Shown here in pieces: positions 32,001 to 44,216 of a stretch of 64,000 nucleotides of DNA (its first letter is position 1; each line of letters opens with the position of its first letter). Both the position numbers and the translations under genes were made by a program. The notes under the pieces are model-generated. The model was not told the DNA's origin. It did no database searches and saw only the letters and a list, made by a program, of their open reading frames with translations. Source of the stretch: Lasiosphaeris hirsuta (taxonomy: Eukaryota; Ascomycota; Sordariomycetes; Sordariales; Lasiosphaeriaceae); contig JAUKUA010000003.1 in NCBI GenBank assembly GCA_030549175.1, forward strand, positions 2,480,001-2,544,000, given 5' to 3'.

Positions 32001-32508
32001 GCACTGCTCCAACGTGGCTCAATACAAAGCCTCGCGGGACATCCCTCTCCCGTACCATCTCGATACAATCCTCGAAAGACAGAGCGGCGAATTGCCCGGC
32101 GCACTAGCCGACGAAGGCCACACGTTCCCGCACTCGACTACGATGGGCAGGGCCAGAACCCCGATTCCTCCGTCTATCAGGATAGCAACTGCGACAGGAA
32201 CGCCGACTAGCTTGGCAGAAGGGCTGCAGCCAGAGGAGGGTGGTGGTTCTACGCTGCGAAGGCGCCTGACGGATACGGGGAGACGCTCAATCCTGCAAGC
32301 CATGGCCGAGGCGCATAAGCAGGACTTTGAGAAGAGGAAGCCGCAGCCTGAGCCCGCCACCGCTGCGCAACTTGAGGACGAGGAGGACGAACGGAGTGAT
32401 GATGATGATGACGATGACGACGACGACGAAACTGGCAGCATGACCGAGGAGAGGATGCGGGTTCGCGAATCAGAGGCTCTTATGAAGGATAGGGACGAGG
32501 GGCTATGA
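29068..32508 (+). CDS. syg1: SYG1/XPR1-type SPX-EXS transporter
   Basis: Membrane protein of the SYG1/XPR1 family, linked to phosphate export and inositol-pyrophosphate sensing. Six exons: 29068-29072 (5 nt), 29134-29168, 29379-31183, 31245-31334, 31384-31678 and 31745-32508 (997 residues). The first exon supplies only ATGAA; joined to exon 2 it gives MKFAKELEQEAVP and then EWRVKYLNYKAGKKHIKA, the SPX start expected for the family. The SPX domain spans about residues 1-400 with a large Ser/Pro-rich insert, and ends with the Lys-rich [24 protein letters not shown] region. The EXS part (about 440-830) has multiple membrane helices, the YPVEFRDFFLGD motif and the NVFPHLVNCGKY motif. The tail carries a run of about ten Asp. 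Intron 5 (66 nt) has no stop and keeps frame. Confidence 0.92.
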
Positions 32509-33178
32509 GCGGCGCGATTACGTATCCTAAAAAGCTAGGCACTAGATAGGAGCATTGTACTAGCAATGAGGAGCATCACTGGAGCTGCGGGCGAGGTATC
32601 GCTAGACAGGAGCATGCTTACCTAGAGGGAGGGGTATGAAGAGTTTTGTCGTTTGTTCGGGGAGAAGGGGGGACCTAGAGGAATAATAGGAAAGGGCTTG
32701 ACGGAACCAATCAATTCTCTTCGCCAACAAATAGTTCAACTCATCAGGTGTCAAATTTGACCCTCTTCTTCGCCTTGATTCTTTATCGCTGTCCTTGCCT
32801 GTGATATAATACTCTAAACAAGCATCGCCTTGATTTGATAAAGTGGACGGTGTTAGGTGGTAGCGGATCTTCTCACAATATTCCAGGGACTGAATCATGG
32901 ACAAACGTCTGCTTAGAAGTCGCGCCTGCGATATGCGATCTCACAAAAAGCTTGTAACAAGACGTTCTATTCTATAGGATCTTACCCAAGGGGTATCCCT
33001 TTCTCATTTGCTCATTCCGAAATAATACAGCCGGCCATCATTCGCAAGCCAGTCAGACAGACAAGCAGATACCCCTTGCGCTCTCATCTCCTGACGGATG
33101 TGCTGTATCTGGACAGCCTCACCTACTGCATACATTCCCACTTCTTGGGCAATGAACTCAAATTATTCGAGGCGCGGT
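32509..33178. other. Convergent 3' flanks
   Basis: 670 bp between the stops of syg1 and the aspartyl aminopeptidase gene. No gene recognised. Confidence 0.45.
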
Positions 33179-34931
33179 TTAAGCATGCCACTCCCTGTCC
33201 ACCTTCTCCCAGTTATCCAGGAACCCCTTGTAAAACTTGAGACCGAGCCCTGGGTCGAGACTGCCCGTCGTCGCACGGATGCTGTGCATGCTTAGCTGGG
33301 GGATTCCCACGTCGGCAGCCTTGACGCCCATGGCGCTGCTTAGCATGGGGCCGACAGTGCCACCGGATCGGCTGTCGTTGCGGATCATGTGGCGCTGGTT
33401 GACGGTCCCGGCCAGTGTCGCGACGCGGTCGAGGATGGCCATGGACACGCTGTCGGTTGTCATGTGCGCTGACGCATCGACGCAGAGGGCGACGCCCACG
33501 TTGAGGCGCGGAGAGTGGCCAGCCAGATTAGTTTGGGGAAAATTGGGGTGGGCGGCGTGTGTTACGTCGGACGAGACGAGGAATGAGTTGGCAAAGGTCT
33601 GGCCCATGAGGCCGGGCCCGAATGTAGCATCGGTACCGGCGCTGAGGGCTTCGACGGCGCGCTCGACGGTGATGGGGAGGAAGTTGCCGCGTGCGCCCTG
33701 GCGGAGGAGGGAACCGATTTCTTCGTCATCAAAGAGGGCGACGAGCTTGATAATACCTTCATCCTCCTCGTCCTTGGAGTGAAGGAGTGCCATGAAGGCA
33801 GCCCAAGAGCAGAGCTTGTCATCGATACGACCAGCAAAGATGAACTCCTTGTCGAGGCCCCCAACGGTGGCGGGTTGGTAATCGTACAACTCAAGCTCCC
33901 AGTTGAGGATGGTGCTGTAGTCTGAAACACCGATTTGCCCGGCAATGAGCTTTACTAGCTTGGGGGGTTGCGTGGAGGTGAACGAGCCGATTCCACCAAG
34001 AGGCGCCGGGGGCGATGTGTTAGCCGTATCGGCCGAGGGGTACAAGTCGGTGTTGTCGAGCCCGATAATGGGCACAGCTTCGGTCTATTTTTATCAGCTT
34101 GTGTTCCGTGTCTTGCGGCATTCGGCAGAGCTCACCTCGCGGTTGTTGTGTCCCATCATGCCGATGCCAAAGTGCGGGGCTAGGGTAGGAATCCGGGCAA
34201 CTGATAGGGTTGGTTAGTCACGAAATGAAGGCATGAGGGGAGGGCTCAGCATACTCGGCCAATCCAGCTTGGCAAGCTTGACAGCTGTCTTGCCGGTCTC
34301 AGGGTCCCGAACTATAACACGGCCTCCAATACTCAGATCCCTATCCCACCAAGTCTCGTTGAGAGCACCGGCATACTGGGCAACTCCAAGCTGAAGGTAG
34401 CCATTGTTGGTCGGTTTCGTGCTGGTTGGCTTGATCCGAGCCGTGAGGGCGTCGATGTGACCAGCAATCATGGCCGCGCCATTCCCAGGCTTATACGCCT
34501 TGCCGATCTTGAAGGAGATCACGGAGCTTCCATTACGAGTGACAAAGTACTTGCCGCCGGGCTCGAGCTTGCCTGCCCAGTTCTCTCGACTTGGGAGCTG
34601 TAACCACAAATATGATCAGCTATTTCTCAATGGCAAGCATAAGTGGGATGGAAACGCCCGAGACACACACCTCTTTGAAGCCAGCCTTGGCCAGCTGCTC
34701 CTTGAAGTAACCGACGGCATGGAAGACGGTGGGGTTTGCGGTCATGAAGTCGCAGTAGGGTTTTGTGAAGTCCTCAGGCTTCAGATCCTTTGCGTCGGCC
34801 GTGTTGTCGATGGTGTCGGCGGCCTCGGCAGTAGAGGACGCGCGCGATGCCATCGACTGCTCTAGCGCCAGAGAACGGAGAGAGAGCTGCGAGCTGCGGG
34901 CCCGGATGAACTCAGGGGTGTGGCGAACCAT
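33179..34931 (-). CDS. ape4: Aspartyl aminopeptidase (peptidase M18)
   Basis: Cytosolic zinc aminopeptidase that removes N-terminal Asp and Glu. Four exons: 34931-34671, 34597-34255, 34200-34136 and 34084-33179, giving 524 residues. Joins give GFKELPSRENW, KLDWPIARIPTLAPHFG and NREVEAVPIIGLDN-like sequence (here NRETEAVPIIGLDN). The first metal ligand is His134 in GHIDAL. Further ligands and catalytic residues follow in GRIDDKL (Asp312), FDDEEIGS (Glu344-Glu345), SSDVTHAAHPN (Asp396) and MHSIRATTG (His490). All expected M18 residues are present. About 40 residues at the N-terminus are an extension before the conserved core; it is Ser/Arg-rich and could include a weak targeting signal. The gene is divergent from the esterase gene. 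Confidence 0.92.
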
Positions 34932-36096
34932 TGCGATGGATTGTGCTGAAGCTGGAAAATTGGGAGTTGATGACGAGTGGAAGAAATAGAAGAGATTCAA
35001 AGAGATTCAGAGATGGGAATGATCGTCCAAACGCCAAATGACTGTGAGGTGGCAGGTGACCTCCAAAGCCGACGACGATAAGCTGGGGGGGCCCTGTTGT
35101 GCCACCGATCTCAGGTCTGAGCGGTCCCAGATACACTGGTTCGAGGCTGGGCGGTGTCGCCTTACATACCTGCCTGAGGCGACTAAGCCGATTGGATTGT
35201 TGCTGGGGCTACCCTGCAAGCACTTTTATCCTTGCCATACACTACATGAGCGCTCATGGTCAATCGCTCATCTATCAACTGATAGTTATATGGATATTCT
35301 AACAGCTCCCAAGTTACTTTGAGCCGGGAACTAACTAAGCCGAAAGCTATCGTCCCATTTAGTCGGCTTCCAGAGTCAAAAAAGTGCTGCCAATGCTGCT
35401 TGACGCTGGGGGCAACGCAGGTACAGCGCCTCGCGTCGCAGATGATGTAATGACAGCTGTGCGCCCGTTTGAAACCAAAGACCAATTGACACATGTGAAA
35501 AAGACAGGTCCATCTTCTCCGACTCGCAAGCCAAATCGGCCGTCGCAGCAGCCGCTCTACCGACTCGATGTGGACGGCAGAACTACGAATAGTATACGTT
35601 AAATAAATAGACTGAGGCGGGTCTTGGGTAGCTCTAGGAAAGATGACGTCTCTAACTTAGGTTGGAAAGTCCACACGAGACCTATTGAGCCGTAGGCCCC
35701 GTTCATTGGCTGACCTCGCACAAATCCGGCGCCCCAGCGAAACCTCAGCCCTGGCAAGTTGCAGTTTGCGCCTTGAAAACGTCAACGTAAAAAACCATGA
35801 CAACACATTGCTGGCTCTCAGCAATCCCAACGGTTTCTCAAGCGCATCAACTGTTGATGTTTTATACTGTTCTTCAGCATCGGAGAGTCACAACTGATAC
35901 TTGTCTTTGATTTCAGAGACATAGTCTGGACGCAGCAGGGAACAAGTGAGTGAGCTCGCCACATCACGATAAATTTCCCATCTGCTTCCTTTCTCCCCTA
36001 AAATAGGGCAATCGGACAGCTCTGTCCAAGACAGCGTACCAAGATTCATACAACAGCAAAGCTACGGCTACTCCCGCGCCCGCCGCCACCGAAGAG
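34932..36096. promoter_or_regulatory. Divergent promoter region, ape4 / PAF-AH-like gene
   Basis: 1.17 kb between start codons on opposite strands. No gene, RNA or repeat stands out. Confidence 0.45.
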
Positions 36097-37946
36097 ATGG
36101 CTTCCCTCCTCTCTCGCCTGAGCCCAGTGCCGGCCTTTCCCGAATACACTGGGCCTCACAAGGTCGGCACCGTCGACGTTGAGATCCCCGTATCTGGACT
36201 TGACGCGCCCAGCTCAACGCCAGATGGCGCCTGGGACATTCACACCGTTCAGTTCCGCATATTTTACCCCGCCGTGCCAGATTCCCATGGCAAACGAATC
36301 ATGTGGCTGCCAGCACCCCAGCGTCACCACATTTCCGCTTACACACAGTTTCTCGGGGCGGGCAACATACTAGCCTCGGTTCTCTCGTGAGTATCCCTGT
36401 CTCCCGCGCGCGCTGTTGGCCGTGCATGAGAGCAGGGGTTGACCGTTATTGTAGCTTCCTCCCTCGTCACCTCCACTACACGTCGATCCCAGTCCACAAG
36501 AACGCAACTATCCTTCACCCAGCACCTGAGACCCCGCAATCACGATGGCCCACAGTCATCTTCTCCCATGGCCTGGGCGGTAACCGGAACGCCTACAGCC
36601 ATCTGGCCGGGTCATTGGCATCGCATGGAGTGGTTGTCATATGTCCCGAGCACCGAGACGGTAGTGCGGCCTTGTCACTGATCCGAGACCCCAAGAACCA
36701 AGACCGCTTCTTCACGCGGTCTACGAGGCAGATGGTACCTTATGTCCGCATACCACACTCGCAAACCACCGAAACATGGGAGGCCCGCGACAAGCAACTT
36801 CGTGTTCGTCTCTGGGAACTTGGTCTGGGCTTCGAAGCCATCCTCGGCCTTGACCGCGGCGACGAGGCCATCATCCGCTCCAACATGAATAACAGCACCC
36901 CCACAACAGCTCTCTCCCAGCTCACCGGGATCCTCGACATACACGAGCCGGGGCGCATCATCTTCGCCGGCCACTCCTTTGGCGCAGCAACCATGGTCCA
37001 ACTCCTGAAGAGCACCTACTACGCCTCCCACGCCTCCATCTCCTCCATGGCCCATCCCCTCTTCACCCCGCATCCCTCGTCTGCCATCGCCAAACAAATC
37101 GCACCTTCTTCCCCACTAATTCTGCTCGATATGTGGTGCTTCCCCCTCATCTCTGCCGCCACGGCTCCCCTCTACAAGCTTCCCCTACCCTGCTACGCCT
37201 CCCCATCCGCCCCCGGTGGCTCTGCCCTCCTCGCCGTTGAGTCCGAGGGCTTCTACAAATGGACTGACCACCTCCACACCAAGGCCCGGATCCTCTCCCC
37301 GGATCCTTCACACCCTGTCGTCACCGCCGACGCCTTTGTGCGCCCGGAAACGGGCCTAGAGCTGGCCAAACCGTACTTCTTTTACGTGCAGCACAGCGCA
37401 CATCTGAACCAGAGCGATTTCGGGATTCTATTTCCGTGGCTGACAAAGCGGGTCTTCGGCGCCGAGCAGCCGGAGCGCTGTCTGCGGCTAAATTTGCGAG
37501 CGCAGCTGCAGTTTCTACGGGGAAATGAGTTCCCCGTAGCGAGGACGTGGGCGGGAGACCTGGTGGATGGGTTTGAGGAGGTTGAGAAGGATGGGGATGG
37601 CAGTGAGAGTGAGGAGAGTGAGGACGAGAACAAGGGGCTGAGAGATGGGTTGAGTGATGACTGGGCGATTTTCAACCGGATTGCGTCAGACGACGGCGCC
37701 CTGGTGGAGGCCTGGAGGTGGATTGACATCGTGGGGCTGGGAGATAAGGCGAGTCCAAGTGAGCTTGAGGTATTAACAGGCACCCGTGAGAAGAAGGAAG
37801 AGGCCCAGGCAGAGGAGGGGGAGAGGACGATGGAGAGAGAGATGGAGCCCTCGCTTGCGGGTGCGGCGCCGCTAGCGGAGGGGGCGAAGAAGGCTGTCCA
37901 TGCCGTGGGTGGCATGAACATGGATACTGCGACAAAGAGGAGTTGA
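36097..37946 (+). CDS. PAF-acetylhydrolase-like phospholipase A2 / esterase
   Basis: Alpha/beta hydrolase of the plasma PAF-acetylhydrolase family (group VII phospholipase A2), which hydrolyses short or oxidised sn-2 acyl chains. Two exons: 36097-36386 and 36455-37946, giving 593 residues; the 68-nt intron has GTGAGT and a TTATTGTAG acceptor. The oxyanion region is FSHGLGGNRNAYS. The nucleophile is Ser271 in GHSFGAA, with Asp322 in LLDMWCFPL and His413 in QHSAHLNQSDF. This is the same order and context as the human catalytic triad, so the enzyme is probably active. An extended acidic C-terminal part (about residues 470-593) lies beyond the human protein. No signal peptide is obvious, so an intracellular role is likely. 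Confidence 0.9.
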
Positions 37947-38417
37947 ACAGTTATTTTCTTGACGTTTTTCAGCGTGACCAAGGTTGAACGTGTCAAAAGG
38001 GAACACCCGGATTTCAAAAAGGTAGCCGCACATCTCACGGCGATAGACATAGACGTTTCTCGAGGGTATCACCCGTAGCATTCGCATATTATAATGGAGC
38101 CGGAGTTTATAATCTCTGCTTTGATCAATGTAAAATACCTAGGCCGCGTCTAGGAACTTATGCCAACCAGCGATACCCAGCAGAAACATAAAACTCCACA
38201 CGTGGGGTAGACAATGCATCCCCTGACAATAGCCCCGTATCCTTTTTGGTGGTACACAGCTGTGCAACAACTTGTTACATAGCTTTTCCCATCAGCCCCC
38301 AAAACAAGTCCCAATAAATAGATGACACAGTTATTAAACACAGGAGTAACAAGTGGAGAGACAACTAATGAAATCACCGTATACAGAATACACAGCATCA
38401 AGGTGATCCTAACCCCG
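37947..38417. other. Convergent 3' flanks
   Basis: 471 bp between two stop codons. Nothing recognised. Confidence 0.45.
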
Positions 38418-39726
38418 TCACCTATAAATCAACAACCCGTGTTGGTCCAAAACCTGTGGCGCCGTCTCCGGCTCTACGTCTTTCAGCCACCCCCTGACAC
38501 GTTTCTTAGTATCGATCCGGAGCTCCTTCTCGGACCGCACTTTGGTCCCCAGCTTTTTCGAGTTGCTGATATTGTTGAAGCTGTTATTGCTATTGTTGTT
38601 GGGCGTCGTCCCCACCGCCGCCGCCGCTTTCGCCGGTGCCTGACGGCGGGGTGGCGGCTTCGAGAGCGAGATGACCGTGATTGCCGGTATGGGCTTGGGC
38701 ATCTTCTTCCTCATCTTGCCCGTCCCGGCGGTGGAGCGGGCATTGGGGCTGAGGAACTGGCTGCCGCCGCGGGGCCCGCCGGCCTTGGCGGGCGACTTGG
38801 GGTTGAGCTGGCCGTTGTTGGGCTTGTTGGGCTGCGGCCCGTGGGCGAGTTTGTCTCCCTCCCGTCCCTCGCGAGACGCCTGCCCTGAGGAGTGGATGCT
38901 AAGGGAGGAGCCCTTTCCCTTACCGGTCGAGAGGGTCGAGGGGAAGGTTGTTGCTGAGCTCCGCTCGCCGGATATCTTGGGCCCGCGCCTCCCGGTGCTC
39001 TCGGAGTTTGTGGTCGAAGTCGACTCATCCTCGTTTGGCGGGGGAGGCGTTATGGTTATTGTCGGCTTCGGGGAAGCTTGGCTGCTTGGGGGCGACACGA
39101 CGGGAGCAGGCAGTGGGATCCCAAAGAAGAATGAGGCCAGGTTACGAGTAGCAGATATAGGCCTTCCGGCTGCAACTGTCTTCTTTTGGGGCGCGGGCGT
39201 GTTTTTCCTCTTGAATTGGTAATCCCAAGATTCTATAAGTAATTAAGCTGTTAGTCGTGGTCGGTCAAGTGGGGCGGTCCCGAGGTTAGACAGTAGTACC
39301 GTTGGGTAGTTGTCTTGCTCTCCAAAGGCGCTTTTGGTCGTTGCACTCGTGCCATCTTGACCATGGCCCAGGTTTCGGCTCGGTGGGTTCCCTGGACTCT
39401 CTCGGGACAATTGCGGATGTCATGAGGGTGTCGATTGTCTCTTCTGCTATCGGGATCATCTTTATGCGGCGACCACTGAACGTCGACAATGCCTTACGCG
39501 CCAACATGGATTGCTTAGAGGGGGCCGATCTTGGTACAGACGAGGATCTTGATTTCGATGTTCCTTGTCTAGAAGCTGGCCTGCGCGTGGATTTTGACTG
39601 GGCAGGAGACATTTCGGCTTCTTCACGGGGAGGATGGCTGGCGATGGAGCCTCCGGGCGAGAACCAGAAGAAGTCTCGGCCCGACCGTGCCTCCACAGTA
39701 TAATAATCACGGCTTTTGACGGGCAT
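38418..39726 (-). CDS. Fungal protein of unknown function, basic and Ser/Pro-rich
   Basis: Two exons: 39726-39300 and 39232-38418, giving 413 residues; the 67-nt intron has ACTAAC near its end. The join reads RARQLPNESWDYQFKR. Only the N-terminal third shows order: RDYYTVEARSGRDFFWFSPGG, then PGPWSRWHECNDQKRLWRARQLPN and SWDYQF. This W-rich block (Trp and Arg spaced as W..W...N..W.ARQ....WDYQF) looks like a small beta module recurring in fungal hypothetical proteins. The rest is disordered with an Asn/Ser run and Lys-rich stretches (KMRKKMPKPIP, KKRVRGW). Function unknown. The GTACTA donor is unusual, but the downstream frame agrees. Confidence 0.65.
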
Positions 39727-41257
39727 GCTGCGGTGGGCTTGGATTGAATCTATGGATTCTCCAGGGTTGAGTACCGCGACTGGGGTTGAAGGGAGGGGAT
39801 TTGTTATAGGTGATGTGGCGGGACACGCGCTAGTCCGCCTTGTGAAGCAGAGCTAGGACTCAGTTGTTGAAACTGCAACAAGAAAAAGTGACAAGGTTGA
39901 GACAGCATGCAGGTAAGATGGCCGGCATTCTTCTCAATTTCCAATTTCCAAAACCAGAGGGGGGAGCAGGCCCGCAGCTTCGCGTCTGCGGAGGTAGTGC
40001 CGTGCTATATGTGATGTGTGAGATGAGTGAGATGATGGGCGATGGAGAAAAAAGAGCAGTTGTCTGCAGCCTCATGTGAGAAGCAGATAGGTCACTTCCT
40101 AGCACACTGATTCCAATCATTTCCGGCAATACTCCAAGAGGCGTCCATCACGGGCTCCAATAGACGGTAACCTGCGCGACTGCAGATGCAATATCATAGC
40201 CGTCGTCCCCCAGAGGCGAGATATGAGGTTTATCCAAGAATGTGGTCCTATCACTGGTTGGTGCATGGTGCAGTAGTTCATAGGGTGCTTGCTGCCCAAC
40301 GAGCAACGAACAACGCATATTGAAACGCATGACTTAGTGTAGGTAGGTTAAATCGGCCGGGCTGCCACTGGACTGCACATGATCCAAGCCGACAAACCGG
40401 ATTTCTCAAGGCCATGAGAAAAACATGCGAGGACCAAGAACCGCCACTTGCGGACTCTCGAGGCGCCTTGGAGTATCCCACGGCCCGCTCCGCAGACGGT
40501 CTCTACACGAAATGACTCCGCAAGCGTCGGAAAGGGACCGACCTAACCCTCGGAGCGCCGTGACAGGTTGTCGCTCCGGGGTTATGGCCAGGGTTATGAG
40601 TCAATAGTGAGATTGTGAGTCAACCCGGATGCTATTTTGGCCTTTCGGAAGCCGTCGAAGGATTATATAGACTTCGATGGGGGTCATGGAAATCGCGATT
40701 TGACCAGCCGGCTTCCATGGCATATTTGAAGGCCTCTCCCGGGATGGTGTCCTTCGAAGGTCGCTGATGGGCTGGGTCGAATCGGGCACCAAGGTGAGAG
40801 AAGGTGGGTAGGTCGAGTGAGGAGCCACACGAAAGCGCCCAACTCTGACCTCTCAAGAGCTTTCGACAGTCCGTGTGTTATCCAATCCCCGGGTGGCTCA
40901 GTTGATGTAGCTGCGGCCCTTGCTGCTTCTGCGTTATCGTACGTGAGATGAATATCAGACCAAATGGATCCGTAGAGATTGATGTGGGATCTGTTTGCTA
41001 GTCGTTGGCGTTGGGTTGCATCTGAATTGGGGGCTAAATCTACTACTTGCAAGTGCGCCCCTAAAACGAAAACGGTTAGACATTGCCTGCCTATCTGCAT
41101 TTTCCCGCTTGACGAAAGAGGTGGCCCACCGTGGGACCTCTGCCGTCGCGAAACCACACCAGAGGCAGCGCACCGCATCCAGAGCCGCATTCTCAAATCG
41201 CATCTCCAAACACACTTGCTGAGCGCCCCCCTCCCTCCCCCCCATCCACCAGCCAAT
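39727..41257. promoter_or_regulatory. Divergent region, unknown basic-protein gene / smd3
   Basis: 1.5 kb between start codons. It holds several open frames without family likeness, including a long one on the minus strand (40684-41295) that I reject. No RNA gene recognised. Confidence 0.45.
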
Positions 41258-41855
41258 ATGACGTCGACAATCGGCATCCCGATCAAGCTCCTCAACGAGG
41301 CCCAGGTCAGTCCCCTGCGTCTCCCGCCCCTCCCTCATTCGTCCACCTGGCTAACCTGCGATTAAAATCTCCCCAGGGCCACATCGTCACCCTTGAGATT
41401 ACCTCGGGCCAGACCTACCGCGGCAAGCTGATCGAAGGTGCGACCCCTCACTCTGTGTCCCCCCCCCCTCCCTCCCAACCCCCAACGCGCGAATGAACAG
41501 CTGACCCGTGTGTGCGCGCCCACCAGCCGAGGACAACATGAACGTCCAGCTCAAGGACATCACCGTCACAGCGCGCGACGGGCGCGTCAGCCATCTCGAA
41601 CAAGTATACATCCGCGGGAGCCACGTTCGCTTCTTCATCGTCCCCGACATGTTGAGGTAAGATTCCCCTTCCCCCTCCCCCTCAGGGTCAATGGTGGGCA
41701 AGAGACCCCTGGTTCGCGTGCTGACGGCTTTTTTGTATAGAAACGCGCCCATGTTCAGAAGTCGTAACGTTCGTGGCAGAGGTGTTGGTCTCGCTCGCGG
41801 CAGAGCGACGGTCAGCAGAGCCCGCGCTGGTGGCAGGGGAGCTGGCAGGGCATAG
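41258..41855 (+). CDS. smd3: Small nuclear ribonucleoprotein Sm-D3
   Basis: Core subunit of the heptameric Sm ring that binds U1, U2, U4 and U5 snRNAs. Four exons: 41258-41305, 41377-41437, 41527-41656 and 41741-41855, giving 117 residues. Sequence runs [50 protein letters not shown] and [20 protein letters not shown], with Sm1 and Sm2 motifs complete and [11 protein letters not shown] matching the family. The C-terminal tail is Arg/Gly-rich ([23 protein letters not shown]), the site that becomes symmetrically dimethylated in other eukaryotes. Introns are 71-89 nt; all joins fall at expected places. A 13-base A run lies in the 3' flank. Confidence 0.95.
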
Positions 41856-42287
41856 GGTCGTGCTTTGTGATATTGGTGTTGTTCAAAAATCAACTTGGCG
41901 TTTAGGATCACCAAAAAAAAAAAAACAGACAATCACAAATCACAAAGCAAAAGAAGAATGGCTTTGAGGACGGCCGGGTCATTACTCTTTTTCTTACCTG
42001 GAAAGGTGACGGGACGAAGTCGTGGGTTTTGATGTCACATCCCCACGCACCGAGTGGAGGGGAAAACATAGGCAGCGGAAAGGCAGATCCCCCTGGTCCA
42101 CACGAAGGAGTACGTATCTACTACGGCATGGTATCTAATCTACCTAGGTCTACAGGCGCTGACATGAGAGCGAGCTTCGGACTTCATTTGAACCCCTGGT
42201 ATTCGGTGTTCCGGTATGGTTGGAGACAATTGATGTCTCCCAATGCTAGGTACTGTACATTACAATGATATACACGGCAAGCTCGGC
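41856..42287. other. Convergent 3' flanks
   Basis: 432 bp between the stops of smd3 and the mitochondrial-type gene. Only the A run near 41913 stands out. Confidence 0.45.
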
Positions 42288-44216
42288 TTACTTTAGCCTT
42301 GCGAGCGCCTCTTCACCTCTTTGGATGATCGCCCTAGCTCTCCTGAGTTCGTCGAGTTGTTCAATCCGGCTGTCCTGAGACTTTGTTGCCCTGTCGAGCA
42401 CCTCAGCAACGCTGGCCTCTGTTGCGCGGATGGCCTTACGGCCCTCCTCGCGCACCTCGCTCTCCCAAAAGTCTCTGGCTACCTCCCACTTTCTTTGAAG
42501 CCGTCCCAAGCTCCAGACGAGACCGAGCGCAGCCACCGCCCCAGACTCGTATGCTCCAAATGCAGAAAGATATGTAAGGCCGCCGAGCGCAGTGGTTAGG
42601 GCCACGCCGCTCGAGGATTGCAAGACCAGTTTTTGCGCTAGAGCCTGCAGAGCTGGGACCGTCTTCTCCTGAAGATAGGTCCTTGTAAATGTAATGTGTG
42701 TGGGCCACCTCACCTCGGAGTGCAGCACCATTGCCTTCGATTTATTGGGCGGAGGCGATGCCGGCCCCGAGTACAGGGGCTGCTGGTCGGTGTGTCTCTC
42801 AGCGACTCCAGCTTCTTGGACGCGGCCGGACAGGTATATGATGTCCCTTTCTGCCTTTGGGAGAAAACGTTGGGCCAGCATCTCCGATGATAGCATGCCA
42901 ACATCATCAGCCCGCCAGAACAGCTTCCACCAGCCGAGTTTCCGCCAAGACCGGCCGGTGAAAGCAATCTCTAACCGCTGTTGCAGCTCTTCGTGGGCGT
43001 TCTGTGCCCATTCCGAAAGCCCCTGATTGAGGCGGGCAATGGCTGGTGGTGCAACGCCCCCTGTCAACGAGAGAGACATGTCGCGTGCCTCCTCTGCTTG
43101 AACCGCAGCACTGGTGTCCCGCAGGAGAGACGCGATCAGGTTCCGCACAGGGGCTTTCGTCCTGGCTTCATCATTCGCCAGTACGTTTGCCCTGAGCCAC
43201 TCGCTGATATGCCCTACATTAGACTTGGTCCACAACGCCTCGTATTTCTTGGAATTGCCGACGCTGGCCCGGAAGAGCTCAAGGCCCTCGCCGCCAGCCT
43301 CAACACTGACCCCAGTAAAGGGGCAATTCGCAGCATCCTCCGGGCTGAGGTGCTTGAAGTTTACCGCTGCAGCAATCGTTTCACTCCCCTCCAAAATCGG
43401 CAGCCCAATGATCGATGCAGCCCCCAGCACACCATCCCCTACCACTAGAGCCATATGCACGGGTGCTGCAATGGAGGTCGACCGTCCCGTGCCGGGTGTC
43501 GCAATCTCGACCGTCGGCGCAAGTATGGCGTCCTCCACGATCTGCGGCTCACTCTCCTGCATCATCGGGCCCGCCAGCGAGTCGGCCCCCATAACCAGGA
43601 TCTCCAAGTTCCCCCCATCCAGCACCGGTGACGACACTTTAATCTCAGGGATAACGTGCCCCCTCTCCATCGCCAGTGTTTCCTCCTGGCCCTCCGCCGC
43701 TCCAACCCTCACAATCAGGGGGTGCGAGAGATCATGCCCCTCCAATCGCGCCTCCCACTCCTCGGCGGGCCTCAGCGGGTCCACGAGCGCTAACCGGAGC
43801 AGCTTCTTGGCGGTAGCTCCCGAATCTCGGGGTTGTGAAGATGCGGCATCTTTGAGGCCTAGAAGGGCGATCCTTATGGATTCGTGGCCGGGTGGTTGGG
43901 TGAGGTTGCGGCGCGCCAGCTGGACGCGCGCTAGGTTGACATAGTTGGGTGCGTGAGCCTGGAGGTCGGCGAGAGCGGTTTCAAGATCAACCCGGGGGTT
44001 GGAGGGGGGTGAGGGGGGATCGGTGGCGTCGGTTGACTCGTGGCGTTGTGAATTGGTGTTTAGGGAGGTTTGCTTCTGCCGCGATCGAAGGAATGAGGAG
44101 GATGGAGAGGGACGTTTCGTGAAGGAGCAGAAGAGGCATACGGACGGGGGCCTGCTGCCTTGTCCGAGAGCGCGCCCGCGGCTGAGAACCTGTCTCAGGG
44201 CCAGTGTTAGCGGCAT
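42288..44216 (-). CDS. Fungal mitochondrial-type protein, family uncertain
   Basis: Single-exon protein of 642 residues starting MPLTLALRQVLSRGRALGQG. The first 50 residues are rich in Arg, Ser and Leu with no acids, as in mitochondrial presequences. A middle region (about 120-420) has VRVGAAEGQ, followed by a long stretch of helices and strands that could be a degenerate GTPase-like fold. Residues about 520-560 (SSGVALTTALGGLTYLSAFG and on to AALGLVWSLG) form one or two hydrophobic segments, and the C-terminal 60 residues are an amphipathic coiled coil. The arrangement recalls the fungal family that databases call Mmc1, but I hold this only from memory and cannot confirm it. Earlier in-frame ATGs exist (44351) but would bury the presequence. 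It is divergent from ubc7. Confidence 0.72.
   Translation of the reverse strand: MPLTLALRQVLSRGRALGQGSRPPSVCLFCSFTKRPSPSSSFLRSRQKQTSLNTNSQRHESTDATDPPSPPSNPRVDLETALADLQAHAPNYVNLARVQLARRNLTQPPGHESIRIALLGLKDAASSQPRDSGATAKKLLRLALVDPLRPAEEWEARLEGHDLSHPLIVRVGAAEGQEETLAMERGHVIPEIKVSSPVLDGGNLEILVMGADSLAGPMMQESEPQIVEDAILAPTVEIATPGTGRSTSIAAPVHMALVVGDGVLGAASIIGLPILEGSETIAAAVNFKHLSPEDAANCPFTGVSVEAGGEGLELFRASVGNSKKYEALWTKSNVGHISEWLRANVLANDEARTKAPVRNLIASLLRDTSAAVQAEEARDMSLSLTGGVAPPAIARLNQGLSEWAQNAHEELQQRLEIAFTGRSWRKLGWWKLFWRADDVGMLSSEMLAQRFLPKAERDIIYLSGRVQEAGVAERHTDQQPLYSGPASPPPNKSKAMVLHSEVRWPTHITFTRTYLQEKTVPALQALAQKLVLQSSSGVALTTALGGLTYLSAFGAYESGAVAALGLVWSLGRLQRKWEVARDFWESEVREEGRKAIRATEASVAEVLDRATKSQDSRIEQLDELRRARAIIQRGEEALARLK

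Noticed and set aside
37515..37539. Perfect 10-bp inverted repeat CTACGGGGAA/TTCCCCGTAG
   Set aside because: It lies inside the PAF-AH-like coding region and encodes normal residues (RGNEFPV); likely chance.
40684..41295. Minus-strand open frame of 203 codons between the unknown basic-protein gene and smd3
   Set aside because: It overlaps the first exon of smd3, shows no domain, and other frames here are similarly open.
43114..43944. Plus-strand frame of 276 codons
   Set aside because: Antisense shadow of the mitochondrial-type gene at 42288-44216, with Ser/Pro-rich composition expected from reversing Gly/Ala/Glu codons.
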